From NCBI GenBank assembly GCA_030637775.1, contig DAOWFY010000034.1, positions 1-5,744 of the forward strand: a DNA stretch of 5,744 bases, in the 5' to 3' direction. Positions 3,688 to 5,744 of the stretch are shown here, piece after piece. The stretch comes from DAOVGU01 sp030637775 [NCBI: bacterium]. Lineage in GTDB: Bacteria; Ratteibacteria; UBA8468. The translations under genes were made by a program, and so were the position numbers. The notes below the pieces were generated by a model. The model searched no databases. It had not been told where the DNA came from and worked only from the letters and a program-made list of their open reading frames with translations. The stretch's first letter is position 1. Each line of letters starts with the position of its first letter.

Positions 3688-5744
3688 ATGTTTGAAAAAA
3701 TTGAGAAAAGGAAGGGGCAAATAGTAAAATTTGAAGCGGAAAAAATCACTACCGCCATTGGAAAGGCCGGAGCCGCTACCGGCGAATTTGAGGAGAAGGT
3801 TGCGCAAAAGTTAACTCTCAAGGTATTAAGTTTAGCGCAGAATCTAATTACCGATAGAGTTCCTACCGTTGAGGAGATTCAGGATGTGGTGGAGGAAGTT
3901 TTACTCTCCTCTCCTTACCGCAAAACCGCGCGCGCCTACATTATCTATCGTGAGCAACATGCGAGAATCAGAGCAATTGCTACCGCCGCAAGTCTCGATT
4001 TGGTTGATCAATATTTAGCTAAAAGCGATTGGCGGGTCAATGAAAATAGTAATATGACATTTTCTCTGCAAGGGTTGAATAATTACCTTTCTTCCGAGGT
4101 TACCGCCACTTACTGGTTAAATAAGATTTATCCGGCCGAAATCCGGGAGGCTCATCTGAAGGGAGATTTTCACATCCATGATTTAAGTATCTTTTCTACC
4201 TATTGCGTGGGCTGGGACCTTTTTGACCTTTTGGTTCGTGGTTTCGGTGGTGTCTCCGGTAAGGTAGAAAGTAAGCCGGCAAAGCACCTGCGCGCTGCTC
4301 TTGGCCAGATCGCCAATTTTTTCTATACCCTTCAAGGCGAGTCCGCGGGAGCGCAGGCCTTTGCTAACTTCGACACACTTCTCTCGCCTTTTGTCCGCTA
4401 TGATCACTTAGATTTTCCGCAGGTAAAGCAGGCGCTCCAGGAGTTTATCTTCAATGTTAATGTGCCTACACGGGTAGGGTTCCAATGTGTTTCAGAAGAT
4501 ACTGAAATATTAACTCCAGATGGATGGCAAGGTTATAACGAGATAAAAAAGGGAAGCGTAATAAGAGCTTTTAATATAAGAACTAAAAGGATAGAAAATC
4601 AGACGGTGAATTATGTTTTTAAAAAGAATTACCAGGGTATTATGTATAACTTGAAAAATCGCATTCAAGACCAACTGGTTTCTCCTCGGCACAGAGTTGT
4701 GAGAAAAAAATTCCAAAGTGATAGATATATTTTGGAACCTATTGAAGAGATTGTGAAGTTGAAATCTCCTTTTATTGTTCCCATCGCTGGGAAAAATTCA
4801 AATAAGAAGGCGAAAATCAGTGATAAACAGATAAAATTGATGGCCTGGATTATCAGCGAAGGAACAATAGAGCGCCCCACAAAATACCGATGCTGTTATC
4901 GAGTAAGTATTTATCAATCTAAAATTAATAATAAGGAAAATTACCAGGAAATCATAAATTTATTGAATGATTTTAAGATAAAATATTCAGAAGCTGAAGC
5001 TTCTTCCCTGGGAAATAATGTTAAGAGAATGAGATTAAATGCCGAAAGTTCGCGAAAAATCCATCAATGGTTCGGTACAAAAGAAAATATTCACTTTATT
5101 CCCGATATTTTGCTGAATCTGAATCAACAACAATCACGCTTATTCCTGGAGACATATTTGAAGGCAGATGGATTTGAGAATTGCAAAATTTCCACAACCG
5201 ACCCCGCATTGCTGGAAGATTTACAGATAGTGGTGGTTAATAGCGGCTATAGTCTTACTACTCTCAAACGTAAGCCAACGATTGGTAAAAAAGAGATTTA
5301 TGTTTTAAGGATAATTAAGCATCAAGAGACATATATTCAAAGGGTGGAGAAGGTGAACTATAAGGGCGTTATCTGGTCTCCCCATACGAAAAATGAAACA
5401 GTTATTGCCAGAAGAAAGGGAAAGGTATTCATTACCGGCAATACTCCCTTTACCAATATCACCCTAGATTTAACGCCTCCGGCATATTTTGCTAAAGCGC
5501 CGGTTATCATTGGGGGAAAACCACAAAAAGAGACCTATCAGGAGTTTCAGGAAGAGATGAATACCATTAATCGGGCTTTCCTGGAAGTAATGGTCCAAGG
5601 AGATGGCAAAGGGAGGGTCTTTACATTTCCGATACCAACATATAATATCACCAAGGATTTTGATTGGAAAAACCGTAATACGAAATTGCTCTGGCAGGTG
5701 ACCGCCAAATATGGTATTCCCTATTTTTCCAATTTTATTAATTC
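3688..5744 (+). CDS. nrdD: Anaerobic (class III) ribonucleoside-triphosphate reductase, intein-containing, C-terminus beyond window
   Basis: NrdD reduces ribonucleoside triphosphates to deoxynucleotides under anoxia using a glycyl radical installed by NrdG. The frame is open to the right edge: 685 codons, made up of 266 N-extein, 319 intein and 100 C-extein residues. An ATP-cone occupies about 3-97 (EKRKGQIVKF, VPTVEEIQDVVEEVL, RAYIIYREQHARIR). The reductase barrel starts near 105 and has DFHIHDL (160-166) followed by YCVGWDL, where Cys173 fits the first active-site thiol. NVPTRVGFQ (258-266) and TPFTNITLDL after the intein form the conserved NrdD junction. The remaining active-site Cys and the C-terminal glycyl-radical site lie outside the window. 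It is the third ATP-cone gene in a row. Activity depends on intein splicing. Confidence 0.95.
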   Translation, partial: MFEKIEKRKGQIVKFEAEKITTAIGKAGAATGEFEEKVAQKLTLKVLSLAQNLITDRVPTVEEIQDVVEEVLLSSPYRKTARAYIIYREQHARIRAIATAASLDLVDQYLAKSDWRVNENSNMTFSLQGLNNYLSSEVTATYWLNKIYPAEIREAHLKGDFHIHDLSIFSTYCVGWDLFDLLVRGFGGVSGKVESKPAKHLRAALGQIANFFYTLQGESAGAQAFANFDTLLSPFVRYDHLDFPQVKQALQEFIFNVNVPTRVGFQCVSEDTEILTPDGWQGYNEIKKGSVIRAFNIRTKRIENQTVNYVFKKNYQGIMYNLKNRIQDQLVSPRHRVVRKKFQSDRYILEPIEEIVKLKSPFIVPIAGKNSNKKAKISDKQIKLMAWIISEGTIERPTKYRCCYRVSIYQSKINNKENYQEIINLLNDFKIKYSEAEASSLGNNVKRMRLNAESSRKIHQWFGTKENIHFIPDILLNLNQQQSRLFLETYLKADGFENCKISTTDPALLEDLQIVVVNSGYSLTTLKRKPTIGKKEIYVLRIIKHQETYIQRVEKVNYKGVIWSPHTKNETVIARRKGKVFITGNTPFTNITLDLTPPAYFAKAPVIIGGKPQKETYQEFQEEMNTINRAFLEVMVQGDGKGRVFTFPIPTYNITKDFDWKNRNTKLLWQVTAKYGIPYFSNFIN
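4486..5442 (+). mobile_element. Intein with LAGLIDADG-type homing endonuclease inside NrdD
   Basis: 319 in-frame residues interrupt NrdD between GFQ and TPFTN. Block A begins with Cys1 (CVSEDTEILTPDGW), block B is LVSPRHRVV with His69, and block G is GKVFITGN, ending in Asn319 before Thr+1. Two endonuclease motifs are visible: LMAWIISEGTI (118-128), with Glu as the acidic residue, and LFLETYLKADGF (219-230). The spacing fits a DOD homing endonuclease inserted in a splicing domain. The penultimate residue is Gly rather than the usual His; other inteins ending ARR-x-GKV-x-x-TGN are known. The DNA is more AT-rich than the host gene: row 4801-4860 has 21/60 G+C against 32/60 in row 4261-4320. The frame is intact and all blocks can be recognised, so splicing is likely. 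Endonuclease activity is uncertain. Confidence 0.93.

Noticed and set aside
4510-4880. Minus-strand open frames within the intein (4510-4716, 4665-4880)
   Set aside because: They are shadows of the AT-rich intein with no motifs of their own, and the plus frame is continuous with NrdD.

Overview
The window looks like a moderately AT-rich bacterial chromosome segment from an anaerobe. It carries NrdR, a regulator found almost only in bacteria, and the oxygen-sensitive class III ribonucleotide reductase NrdD. Nothing in the sequence fixes the phylum; an uncultured anaerobic lineage is a guess.

Layout: two transcription units diverge from a compact intergenic region at about 2373-2465. The leftward unit (minus strand, 2372 to 1) encodes a short ABC-transporter ATPase with degraded catalytic motifs. 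It overlaps by 8 bp a long membrane-anchored protein with two CBM9-like domains, which runs off the left edge. The rightward unit (plus strand, 2466 to 5744) encodes nrdR, a small stand-alone ATP-cone protein, and nrdD, which runs off the right edge.

The intergenic region holds two back-to-back near-consensus sigma70-type promoters. Their -35 boxes form one 13-bp palindrome. The rightward promoter overlaps two candidate NrdR boxes centred 30 bp apart, which suggests that NrdR controls its own operon. All three rightward genes encode ATP-cone domains: one in the repressor, one in the small protein and one in the reductase. The unit therefore appears to be a nucleotide-sensing deoxynucleotide-supply operon.

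Two insertions are the most notable features. A 319-residue intein with LAGLIDADG-like motifs interrupts NrdD between GFQ and TPFTN. A roughly 176-bp GC-rich nested inverted repeat lies across the 3' end of nrdR. It has given NrdR a C-terminal tail of about 30-35 residues and fills most of the gap before the ATP-cone gene.
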